A DNA stretch of 64,000 nucleotides from Anthostomella pinea. Lineage: Eukaryota > Ascomycota > Sordariomycetes > Xylariales > Xylariaceae. The notes beneath the pieces are model-generated. The model ran no database searches, was not told the DNA's origin, and was given only the letters and a program-made list of their open reading frames with translations. The translations under genes were made by a program, and so were the position numbers. Location: positions 3,968,001 to 4,032,000 of the forward strand of contig CAUWAG010000018.1 of the NCBI GenBank assembly GCA_963556695.1. The letters run 5' to 3'. Positions 23,446-33,398 of this stretch are shown piece after piece. Position 1 is the stretch's first letter; the number at the start of each line of letters is the position of its first letter.

Positions 23446-23960
23446 TAAGGACTACGTGGCGAGGGACCACCGACCTCTTTGGATGTGCAACGCTGTCGTA
23501 ACGAGGGAGTGTGCTCTGGATTTGCGAGTGGTCTACGTGTCGTCCGACCTGGGACCTGTGGGAGCGGATCGAAGGGGCGATACATGACCGGCATCCTCGA
23601 CAAACAGGAGACGGACACGGGCGCCTGTGTACGCTACACTCGAGCATCACGCACTGGCCGAGAGAGATCGACTGCAGGAGGTAAAGGCATTTACGGCGTT
23701 AGGGACGATGTCCTGGAACCAGACACAGCTTTGGCTATTTTGTAACACAACATGTACATCGAAAAAAGCGACAACCCATAGTGTCGATGTAAATATGAAG
23801 AAGACACCCAACAAGACCGCTCAACCATATTTCCGGCGCAACACGGTGGTGGCAGTCCATCCATCCACGCCAGTCTCTCTTCTCCGCATCGCTCCAAGCC
23901 TCACCTCCCTATAACCACCCACAAGCCCATCCACCCGCCTTCACCCCCTACCACCCCTAC
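23446..23960. other. intergenic between convergent genes
   Basis: About 500 bases; small open frames on both strands, none convincing. Confidence 0.5.
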
Positions 23961-24564
23961 CTAGCACAAACAAGGCAAATGCAAACTCTGATAATTACTA
24001 CAAGTCCTCCCGCTCGGCGTATCGCTCCCCGTCTGCAGGTAAACCTGCCAGTACGCACTGTCCGTCATCTGGCACGCCAAGAAGTTGAGCTGGCGCCCGT
24101 AGTCGCTGCTCGTGCTCGTGATGATCGTGTCGCCCTCAAGGGCCCAGGCGCTCGTCGCCGCTGACGAACCATTCGAGAACGACAGCGTCTTGTAGGACGT
24201 CGTGTCGGCGCCAGCGATGTCGAGGTAGGCGCTGCTGTTGGTGCTCTGGATCGTGCCGGCGATGGTGTAGTACTCGCTGGAGGCCTCGGGGCCCATGACG
24301 GGGATGGTGGCTGTGTTTGGGATAAGTAAGTATTAGTGTGGGAAGGAGAGAGCGAGTGTAGTTATCCCAATTGCGTCTTTGAACTTTGAGAAAGCAACAT
24401 GGGAAAGGGTATCGAAAATATCACGTACGGTCCTCCGGATACGCTTGCAGGTAAAGGTGGAAGATGGGGTCGGAAACCGCGCGGATCTGCTCCGCCTTGG
24501 CCCATACGGCCACGGGTCCGACGAGCGCCGCGGAGGCGAGCACGGCGTGTAGGAGGGAGTGCAT
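23961..24564 (-). CDS. Small secreted protein of unknown function
   Basis: 161-residue protein. Exon 1 is 24564-24429 and exon 2 is 24310-23961, with a 118-bp intron (GTACGT...AACACAG). The first ATG in this frame gives MHSLLHAVLASAALVGPVAVWA, a typical signal peptide with likely cleavage after Ala22. The mature part is Ser/Thr-rich with beta-strand-like alternation (EYYTIAGTIQSTNSSAYLDI, ALEGDTIITSTSSDYGRQLNFLAC) and four cysteines, three of them at the very end (RTCSNYQSLHLPCLC). N-glycosylation sequons NSS and NGS are present. No catalytic motif is recognised. It lies beside another secreted protein (25020-26525). Confidence 0.75.
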
Positions 24565-25019
24565 GTTTGCTGTATCTAGCTCTTCGAGTCTGAAGACAGT
24601 AGATAGGTATGTAAGTAGGCAGAGCGAGCAAAGTGTGTAGACTATCAAAGGCGGAAGGCAGCTCGGCAGGTGGAAGGTACCTCTCTATTATATATCTTCC
24701 ATGTACACGCAGTCAATCAACCAAAGGGCCTAACGGTTTATACGGGGTACAGACTGCTAGATTAGGTGCGTCACGTTGATGGGAAACTCTGCATTTCGGG
24801 ATGGAACCCTCCGCGGCTGGAGTGGAAGCGCGGACCCAGGGCCCGGATTCTCAACAGAGGTTGGGGAAATGTGCAGCTGCAGTATGGATAAAGGAGAAGC
24901 AAAATGTAAGGTATTTATCAATCTAATCAGCTGCGTATTTATTTATACCTTTTGTAGCAACGTCACACCAACTATTTCACTCAGAGTCCGTCGATGAATC
25001 AATCTGTCGCGCGCGTCCT
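24565..25019. other. intergenic
   Basis: About 450 bases between two same-strand genes for secreted proteins. Promoter of the small secreted protein; no further gene seen. Confidence 0.5.
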
Positions 25020-26525
25020 TTACACGTCGGGGACACTGGCAAGTCTTTCCAAAACCTCCTTATCCCTCTCCCTATCCACCTTGCTCTGATCATCTCCGTA
25101 ATACTTATAGAGTAAGTAGTCGCCGGCGTAGCCGAACCCGTCGGGTTCCTTACCACTGCTACACAACCGCGTTCGAATCTCCCCCGATTCCTCCATCCGA
25201 ACATTGCGGATCGGCAGAAACAACCTGCGCGTCTCCTCGCGCCCGAGGAAATCATGGTTGCGGGTGACGTAGGAGAAGTCGGCCATCTCCAGAGTCGGTT
25301 TCTTGGTAAACGCACTCCTCACGGCACCCTGTGCGCGCTCCCGAAGCTGCGATTCTTGCGCCGGTATACGTGGGATCAGTGCGTTCACGTAGTCCAGAAA
25401 ATACGACTTGAGCGGCTCGTCGTCGTCGAAGCGTGCTCGGGAGATGGGCTCCAGGAGAACATTGACAAAGTATAGGATCAAATCGTCGTCGCTCATATTC
25501 TCCCTTGCACGCAGACTCTTGAAATCAGTGTTTCCGTTCGCGGGCAGCAAAGCCAGATCCAGGACGTCGACTCCGTTTTGTCGCTGGTGCCGCCCGACCC
25601 TCCCTTCCATCTCGCCAAGGGTGCGAGCAAAGAACGGGTCTTGGGTGGCCTGCTTGAAGACGTCCTCGGGCAGTTTGGGCTTGACCTCGCTGCTGTCGAC
25701 TGTGCGCCCGCCTCGGTCGTGGAGGAATGCCGAATTGGCAAAGACGAAGACGCAGGACGGGTTGCGTTCCTTTGCCATCTTCCTGATAGCATCCAAGTTC
25801 GCCAGAGTGGATGGGCTCGTTGGGTAACCCTTGGCGATCTCCCCGTTCAAGTTGAAGCCGCCAGTGTGGAAGAATCTCTGGATGGCAAAGTCCTCTCTCG
25901 CTTCCATCAAGTCTTTGAGCCATTGGAGATCCGTGGGGGCGGTGATGAGGACGTCGGCCTTCTTCCCATCACCGCGAACCACTTTCTCCAGGTCTGCTTG
26001 CTGGTGAATTAGATAATTGTTGGAGTCAGGCGGACCGCTTTGGGGGAAATTCCTCTCGTGGGTTGTTCGGGGGTCCTGAGTTTGCGGTTTGCCGTCCTTG
26101 AGTATTTCCCGGCCATCAGTCCCGCGCTTCACCAGACAGTTCTCCCCGTCAACCCATGTAGCACCCTTCATAAAGTCCTTAGAGGCACCCGTGTTCAGGA
26201 GGAAATTCTGCATGTTCCAGGTGGCTCGGCGCGTCTCGTCGACACCCTCGGAAATGAAGATTGAGTTGTCGTAGGCGTCATCCCTGAACCTGGAAAAAGC
26301 GCCTGCGGCCAACAAATCGTCCATCTTGGCGTCATGTACCATGACCACATAGTCGCCCTGGGCTGCCATCTTTTCGTTGATTCTATCTGGGTGTACTGTT
26401 TTGGGAATATCCACATGGTCCAAATCCGTGTTATAGATTTCATTTCCAACCGTTAACCGGGCCAGTGATTGCAGAATGACGAATAATAAGACCTTGGCAA
26501 GTCCCCTTCTGCTATATGTCTCCAT
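25020..26525 (-). CDS. Secreted protein, divergent nucleoside-hydrolase-like
   Basis: Single-exon gene, 501 residues. Met at 26525 is chosen because it starts a signal peptide (METYSRRGLAKVLLFVILQSLARLTVG); the 13 codons before it have no ATG. The segment VVMVHDAKMDDLLAAGAF (Asp65, Asp69, Asp70) has the D-x3-DD spacing of the calcium-binding motif of inosine/uridine nucleoside hydrolases. It is followed by VDETRRATWNMQNFLLNTG, like the family's helix with an Asn, and later by VLITAPTDLQWLKDLM...FFHTGGF, like the family's PLTNLA...MGG strand. The rest is unlike standard members, and the usual ExNxxxDP element is not clear, so activity is uncertain. A copia element inserted about 200 bp upstream. 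Confidence 0.6.
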   Translation of the reverse strand: METYSRRGLAKVLLFVILQSLARLTVGNEIYNTDLDHVDIPKTVHPDRINEKMAAQGDYVVMVHDAKMDDLLAAGAFSRFRDDAYDNSIFISEGVDETRRATWNMQNFLLNTGASKDFMKGATWVDGENCLVKRGTDGREILKDGKPQTQDPRTTHERNFPQSGPPDSNNYLIHQQADLEKVVRGDGKKADVLITAPTDLQWLKDLMEAREDFAIQRFFHTGGFNLNGEIAKGYPTSPSTLANLDAIRKMAKERNPSCVFVFANSAFLHDRGGRTVDSSEVKPKLPEDVFKQATQDPFFARTLGEMEGRVGRHQRQNGVDVLDLALLPANGNTDFKSLRARENMSDDDLILYFVNVLLEPISRARFDDDEPLKSYFLDYVNALIPRIPAQESQLRERAQGAVRSAFTKKPTLEMADFSYVTRNHDFLGREETRRLFLPIRNVRMEESGEIRTRLCSSGKEPDGFGYAGDYLLYKYYGDDQSKVDRERDKEVLERLASVPDV

Positions 26526-26724
26526 TCTAGCCTTCAGTGTACGTGTTGTACGGGGCGGGCTCAATGTCGCAAGAGAGAGGCGGGAAACTGGGAGACTCGA
26601 TAGCGATTATGTGTTTGGTGCTGAGTCGAGAATATCATGCTCAGAGAAAGACTGTGTCGAACGAGAACTATAAGTTCTGTATAGGCGAATACGAGCCAGG
26701 AGCACCCAACAAGTGGCGCATATG

Positions 26725-26922
26725 TGTTAGATTTCAAAGTGTTCTATTAAGGAGAGGAATTCCAGCTACTCTGGAGCGGCCAGAATGGCCCTATATATAT
26801 CCAAGATACTAAAGGAAAGGATACGTGGCCTTATATTGGCCACGTATGTGACAGAGTCACAAATGGGGATAGTGATCCTGAAGGATGACTATGGATGGGC
26901 TAACGTAGCCCAGAATCCAACA
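26725..26922 (-). repeat. 3' LTR of the copia element
   Basis: 198 bp, TG...CA ends (TGTTAG...CCAACA on the plus strand). It is adjacent to target duplication copy ATATG at 26720-26724. One mismatch to the other LTR, at 26871. Confidence 0.97.
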
Positions 26923-26931
26923 CGCCCTCTC
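26923..26931 (-). other. polypurine tract of the copia element
   Basis: GAGAGGGCG on the minus strand immediately before the 3' LTR, the position where plus-strand DNA synthesis is primed. Confidence 0.5.
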
Positions 26932-26960
26932 AGACTGAGGGAATTAACATAACCAGAATA

Positions 26961-29900
26961 TCACCCCTCTACATGAACCAGTCCTAGCAACTCCAGAAAC
27001 TTGAAGAACCTTGCCTTTGTCAAAGCTTTGGTGAGACCGTCTGCAGGCATTTCATTGGTTCCGAGGAAAGAGAGCCGTATATGGCCTTCCAAGATCTCCT
27101 GACGAATGTAGTGTTCCCTGACTCGAATGTGCTTAGTTCGACGATGGAATTCAGCGTTCTGAGCCAAATTAATAGCTCCAGCACTGTCTGAATGGATGTT
27201 GATAGCATTCAGAGTGAAACCAAGTTCCAGCATCAGTTCTCGTAGCCAGGCAGCCTCTTTGACGGCTTCAGAGAGTGCGTAGTACTCCGATTCCACAGTA
27301 GACTGAGCCACAACAGTCTGCAGCTTGGATGCCCAGGAGACAGCGCCCCCAGCAAACGTGAACAGGTAGCCTGAGGTGGATTTGGCGCTGGTCTTGATGC
27401 TTCCAGCATAGCTGGCATCACAGTAACCAACCAGCAGATCCGGAATCATCTCAAGGACCTCCTGGCGGGTCTTCCTGACATATTCGGGACCTCCAAATTT
27501 GATCCCAAGATCTTGAGAGTGCCACAAGTAGCGAAGTAGGCCCAGAGCGGCCTTATATTGGGCTGAGCCAGGGTTGTGAAGGTATCGCGAGAGAACACCC
27601 ATAGAGTATGCAATATCTGGTCTCGTATACGACGCAGGGAAGTTCTCAGAACCGATCAGGGACTGGTATGTCTGAATAGGACGTGTATCGACCTCAAGGT
27701 CGTTGTCCAGGGACTCCATCTGTTCTACTGCTTGAGGAGATATCGGCACGTTCATCTTGCCAGTGTTTTGCTGGTCGAACGCCTCCACAGTCCTTCTCAC
27801 ATACGTCTGTTGAGAGAGATATAACGTCCTCTCAGCTCGGTTTCTGACAATGTGGACTCCTAGGAAGTGTTCAGCAGCTCCCATGTCCTTTATCTCAAAT
27901 GTAGAACCTAGTTCCTTCTTGAAGGCAGCGATCCCGTCACGATTAGCCCCCAAAATGAGGAAATCGTCGACATAGCTAATCACTATAATGCCACGGCTGA
28001 TGTTGACATAGACTGCGTTGTCAGAGACCAGAGGGTCGAATCCGAGGTCCTTCAGAGCGCTGCGAATGCGCTTCTGCCACTGCCTGGGGCTCTGTTTGAG
28101 CCCATATAGCGGTTTCGCAAGCTTCATAATCATGCCAGGTCTCCAGTTGATGGTATTCTCATCTGGATACATCTCAAAGAAGTCAGAGAGACCATCAGGC
28201 GTCTCCATGAAGATCTCTTCATCCAGTTCTCCCATCAGGAAGGCAGATACAGCATCCATCTGGTCAATTTCCCAGTCCAGAACGGCAGCAATGGCTAGAA
28301 GGAGCCTCCAGGTGGTAGTACGAGCGCTTGAGGCCTGGGTTTCGAAATAGTCGAGGCCATGGCGTTGCATGAAGCCTCGTACAACCACCCTAGCCTTGTA
28401 CCGAGAGGTGTTGCCGTCAGAGTCCCTCTTCCGCTTATAAACATTGCGGCTAGAGAGAGTTTTACGCCCAGCAGGCAGATCAGACCTCCACAAAGGAATA
28501 AAGGTATTATTGCGCAGCAACGCCCGTATCTCTGTGTGAGTGCCATCCAGCCATTGAGGTGCCTCGGCAGACTCCATGGCTTCCTTGTAGCTAAAAGGCT
28601 CGTCATTACGGGGAAGTGCCTGATCAGGGTCAGAAGACGGCCAATTGGCATAAGATGCCTCGATCGTAACATGTGGAGATATGCCAGGGGTGGAAGACTC
28701 GGCCACGTAATGGTTGTGAGTCCTCTGAGTGCGCCCTCCGGAGAGTACATTCTCTGGGTTGAGCCCTGATTGGATTCTTGACCTCGGAGCAGCCGTTGGG
28801 GCTACTTCTTGACGAGGTGGTTCAGATGATAGAAGAATCGAGTCAGCTAGAGCAGTACTAGGCTTAGGGTTGCTATATCCAGAGTCAGAATGATGACCAT
28901 CATCATTATCAGAAGCGTCAGGGGACCCAAGAGGGGTCCCTAACGTGACAACTGGTTGGGGTGAATCATCTCTACCATCCCTTCCGTTATCTGACTCGAT
29001 ATATATATGCTGAGGATCGTGAGCGCCCTCTGGTGAAGACGGCGCTGGCAGATCTTCAGCATCGGGTCTGGTTGTCTCATAGTCATCGAGTGTACCACAG
29101 AAGTTTGGAAAGATGTGGATCAAATCCCTTGAAAGTACATACCCATCCAAAATCTCAAGATGGGCAGTAACTACAACCTTTCTCAGGTGTGTAAGATACA
29201 CCTGGTACTGGTTGGAACCAAGGGAACGAAGAATACGACCTCTCCTTGCGTGTGGAGTGGTCTTGTCTCCCTTAGGGCGGCGCTGCTGCGGCAAATGGAC
29301 CACAGCGGCCTGCCCGATTGACAGTAAATTCGTCAAATCAGGCTTGTTATCCTTTCCAGGGTTCAGATCGTCAAAGAAAACTTCAAAGGGAGTCTTCTTA
29401 ACGCCCTGGAGGAAAGATGTATAGCTCACATTGAGCCTATCACATACGGCAGGTCCAACAACCGGCCAAAGGGCTTCAGGTAGCCCGGAATCCTTCATAA
29501 TACTGCGAATGAGAGCGTGTATAACGCCAAAGGATCTCTCAGCCACTCCGTTCTGCTCGGGAGTGTATGGAGCGCTGACTTCGAACAGGATACCACGTTC
29601 AGCTCCCCATTGCTTGAATCTTGCATATTCAGAACCACCATCCATTCGGAATCGCTTTGGATAACGCCCGTACTGGGTGTGAGCGTATTCACAGTAGCGA
29701 ATGGCTTGGTCGGAAGCTTCCCCTTTCTTCTCGTGAGGGCAGTACTCCCTCAAACGAGACTTGCCATCCACAAATACGGTGGCATAGAGAGAACCATCAT
29801 AGCCTTGGACAGAGTGCTTGGCTGTATCCATATGGGCCAGGTCTAAAGCATGATCTGGATGTTCCTGCTCAACTCGAGAGACTAGGCGACGTAGATTGGA

Positions 29901-31646
29901 CTCCAGACATTCCAGACAGGTGAATTCTTTTGCCAGCTCTTGTACATTCGGCGGCAATTCAATCCCTTTGGTGATACTGGCTGTCTTGATCAGGTCACCA
30001 ATAGATCGGTGGCCAAGTCTTGTATGCCAGCGGTGGAGTAGTCTCAGCGCCACAGATTTGGCTTGAGAGGTCAGTTCCTGGGAAGAATCCTCGGATACCA
30101 TATTGGTGAACACGTCCGGGGCTTGATTGATCCCGTATACGTCCTTCTGGACACTAGGGATCTCTGTCTGAACGTACATTCCCTGGTGGAATGATGCCAC
30201 CCATGTACCATGGGGGTCAAACAGATCGCGGATCATCAAATACTATCCTTGGCGATACATCTGGTCTCCCGAGAGAATATTGATTGGAAAGGAAGGCACA
30301 AATAGTACTCCAGAGATTGTCCGAGTGACGGTATCACCGTTGGAGGTAATGAATGGTATCTCCACGTCGCCAATACCTTGAGGAGTAACAGGGCCTCCTC
30401 CAGTGTTAAAGGGGACCAGGTCAGGGTCCATTCGAAGGCGAGTAAACCACTTCTTGCTATTGCAAATAGGAACGGTAGAGCCTGTGTCAAACAGCCATGA
30501 GTCTGTGCTTGTCGTGGCATGAACGATGTCGATCAGATTGGTACTCGCTCTCTGGTTGGCGCTATGTGGTCCTTGAGTGAGGACAGATTGACTGGAGATG
30601 GCTTTATCGGCATAATTGCACCATTGAGCGGCGTCAGAAGCGCCAGTGCGTCCACTCTGGTGAGTGGGAGCGCTGCTTGAAGGCCTTCCATCTTTCCTAG
30701 CCTTCTCAGAGGCCTGGATGATCTGGCTGAGGATGCGTTTGTTGCATCCAAGGTGGCCCTTCTTCTTGTCAAGCTCTCTGCACTCATAGCACCAGATAGG
30801 ATCCGTGGTATTACTGTTAGAAGAGCCCTGGTTGACTCCAAGGGTTCTGGGGCCATCAAGAGATAGGCGATTACTGCCTTTCCCCTTGTTCTTCCACTTG
30901 CTCTTGCCTTTACTAGGCGTAGCAGGCTTGCCAAAGTTGGTGGCAAAGGTCTCATCTTGAGCCTTGCGAATCTGTATCTCCTCCTGGAGCCGGTACAAGA
31001 GATTCTCGGTCGTAGGGAAGATTCCACGGTTATAATCTTTCGAGATTTCGCGGTGAAGGGTTGGAAAAGCCGTCCGAATAGCAGCCAGGAAATTGGCAAT
31101 GCGAATATTCGGAGGATATGTGATATTTTGCCGCAGGACCTTGTCCATTAGTCTGCGGTAGTTGCCCACGAACTTGTCTCCATGGTCAGGGAATCGAATG
31201 GCAGCCAGTTCATCTATAACGGATGAAACTGCGTCAATTCTCGTGCCTGAATATGCCTGTCGCAAGGCTATCCAGATCTGACCAGGGTCAAATAAACCCG
31301 TGATACGAGAATCAGGGTCAGACTTGATGTTCTGGGTGATAGCGAGGTATAATTTTGACCTCTTGATGCTCAGACTAGCATCCAATTCAGGGGGCTTGGA
31401 AGAGGCTCCCGCGGAAGGTGTGGCTGGGGCGTCGACAGCTCCAGTTGTGGCCTTATATGGTTCCTTCTCGTCCGCCTTGATGGCTTCAAGGATAAGAGAC
31501 CAGAGCCCGAGAGTAGTGAGCAAATGCTCCATCGTTTGGGCCCAGACCTCCCAGTTCTCCTCGCCGACGAGCTTCTGATGGTCTTAGAGGCGAGGGATAG
31601 AGGTGGATGTAAAGGCGAGGGCCGTCTCTGGGGTGGATTCGGACAT
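26961..31646 (-). pseudogene. copia gag-pol polyprotein with two in-frame stops
   Basis: One continuous frame of 1,562 codons from the ATG at 31646 (MSESTPETALAF) to the stop at 26961, interrupted by TAA at 31586-31584 (codon 21) and TAG at 30245-30243 (codon 468). Gag occupies about the first 340 residues, with a Cys/His-containing but non-canonical knuckle (CYECRELDKKKGHLGC). The protease site is WLFDTGSTVPIC. After the TAG come the GAG-pre-integrase zinc motif (WHTRLGH...CLEC), the integrase core with its aspartates (HMDTAKH, DGGSEY), the reverse transcriptase with YVDDFLI and RNase H with GYCDASYAGS. The TAG falls between protease and integrase. Both stops could come from CAA and CAG by C-to-T change; an ancestral sequence is needed to be sure. 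Confidence 0.88.
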
Positions 31647-31875
31647 AATGTAAGAAGGATAATACGTCGTAAGGCTAGCCTACAAATAAGGCAAAATATA
31701 AGCCAAGGAGCGACCTCTTTCTGTATAAAAAGAACAGTTACAACGGAAAAACACTTGAAGGCTTGTGACAATAAGGGTAGCTAGTCCTGGAGGCGCGCAA
31801 GCAGAAAGAGGGTGATCAGAATGAATCAGACCAGTAGAAAAAGCTTAAAAGGTAAGGGCTGCTGGAGGTCGTGAT

Positions 31876-31893
31876 CGATCAGAGATGCTACCA
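31876..31893 (-). other. primer-binding site of the copia element
   Basis: Minus-strand sequence starting TGGTAGCATC directly after the 5' LTR. The leading TGG would pair with a tRNA CCA end. Which tRNA primes was not determined. Confidence 0.5.
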
Positions 31894-32091
31894 TGTTAGA
31901 TTTCAAAGTGTTCTATTAAGGAGAGGAATTCCAGCTACTCTGGAGCGGCCAGAATGGCCCTATATATATCCAAGATACTAAAGGAAAGGATACGTGGCCT
32001 TATATTGGCCACGTATGTGACAGAGTCACAAATGGGGATGGTGATCCTGAAGGATGACTATGGATGGGCTAACGTAGCCCAGAATCCAACA
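31894..32091 (-). repeat. 5' LTR of the copia element
   Basis: 198 bp, followed by the second target duplication copy ATATG at 32092-32096. The element's transcription starts here and runs leftward toward the secreted-protein gene. Confidence 0.97.
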
Positions 32092-32096
32092 ATATG

Positions 32097-33398
32097 ACAC
32101 TGTTGGAAGTGGTTCAACGGTACCCCGTACAGGTGTCCAGGACGGTAATATTTGAGGTTCTACATGATGGGGATCTTTTGCGTCCGTACTTTGCCTCTTA
32201 AAAACACCCAAAGTAGTGGCGTATAGAACTTTACGCGATGGGAACTTCTCGAAAGTTCTAATTAATCCGCTAATTCGTGGCAAATTTAGATCCTTTATTT
32301 GAAGGAACTTTACGACTGGAAAACTGGCCCTGACGAGTATTGCTGATGACAGCTCACTGTACTGAACAATTGTTAAGGTGCCATGATAAGGGAGGTAGTC
32401 AAGGAGAAACAATTCTGAGCCAATCGGGCTGGGCCACAACAGGCAAAATACGGAGGACTAAAGTCGCCCCAAATGTATTTCCTTACCACGTGCACACAGG
32501 GGAAGACATCATGGACCCTCGATGCATAGCGTATTAGGTACTCGTCTGTCTAGGCTTCCAGGCACGTGTCCTTGGGACAAGCACCTCGAATCATGTAGCG
32601 TAGGCAGGCCAACGGACAGCTGAGCTTTGGAAATCATCGATCGATTCTACTACTTCCCTCCGCCTATATATACCCCCAGCAGAGCCTCACCTACGACTCT
32701 TGGCCAACCTCGAGAGTCACGACTGGCACCCACTCTGAACGAACCTCGCACCTCTGCCACTCACTCATGCTTGACTGGTTCAAAACATGGCACGCTCGCG
32801 AAAACTCTTGCCAAGTCAGATGCGAGAAAATCAGCAGAGCCGCCTTCCTGTAACTAGCGCCGTTCCCTTTGCAAGAAAATGCAGATGTGATCGGAGTATG
32901 GCCTCTCTCGATTGTCCCTTTCAGCCAGTAACTCCGGTGAATGGAGAGAGCAGCTTCTCTCATGCGGAAAACAAATCGTTGGACGAGTCTACAGCATCCC
33001 CGGCATACGCTGCTTCCAAAAAGGAACAATCCCCAGCAATATCCACAACGAGCGAACGCAGGACGGATGTGCCGCCCATATTGGAAAGGAGTGCCGGCAC
33101 TTTTGATCTGCGCAGGGAACCAAACCAGTCGTCATGCGACCAAGGGCTGGTATCGTAAAGTATGTCCAAATATCGTCCAAGTCGTAAAACGAATGTCGTC
33201 TCGAGGTGAATTGCGTACAGAAATAAAACATGGTATCAATATGATGCTTCGTCTATCGTGTTGGTGCAGGAAGCGCTATCGACGCGCGTTGCGCAGATGC
33301 CGTGGACTTCCCGCCACTGTTCGCACCGAGTATTCCAATCAAACACAACCGTTGTGGCGTACTCCGAACTTCCGCGGCGCGACATGTCCGTTCATCAT
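32097..33398. other. intergenic, with a possible small cysteine-rich exon
   Basis: About 1.3 kb. A TATA-like run lies near 32663-32671. At about 32921 a good acceptor (CCCTTTCAG) precedes a plus-strand frame up to a stop at 33106 that reads like a small Cys-containing protein (GEWREQLLSCGKQIVGRVYS, IPGIRCFQKG, DGCAAHIGKECRHF). No convincing first exon with a start codon was found, so it is not called as a gene. Confidence 0.3.

Larger units (their letters stand above)
26725..32091 (-). mobile_element. Ty1/copia LTR retrotransposon, recent insertion
   Basis: Complete 5,367-bp element in minus orientation. The two LTRs are 198 bp each and differ at one base (26871 A, 32040 G). It is flanked by a perfect 5-bp target duplication, ATATG, at 26720-26724 and 32092-32096. 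The gag-pol region lies between, in the copia order gag, protease, integrase, reverse transcriptase, RNase H. The near-identical LTRs show recent transposition. Two stops break its single frame, so this copy would need read-through or help in trans. Confidence 0.97.
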
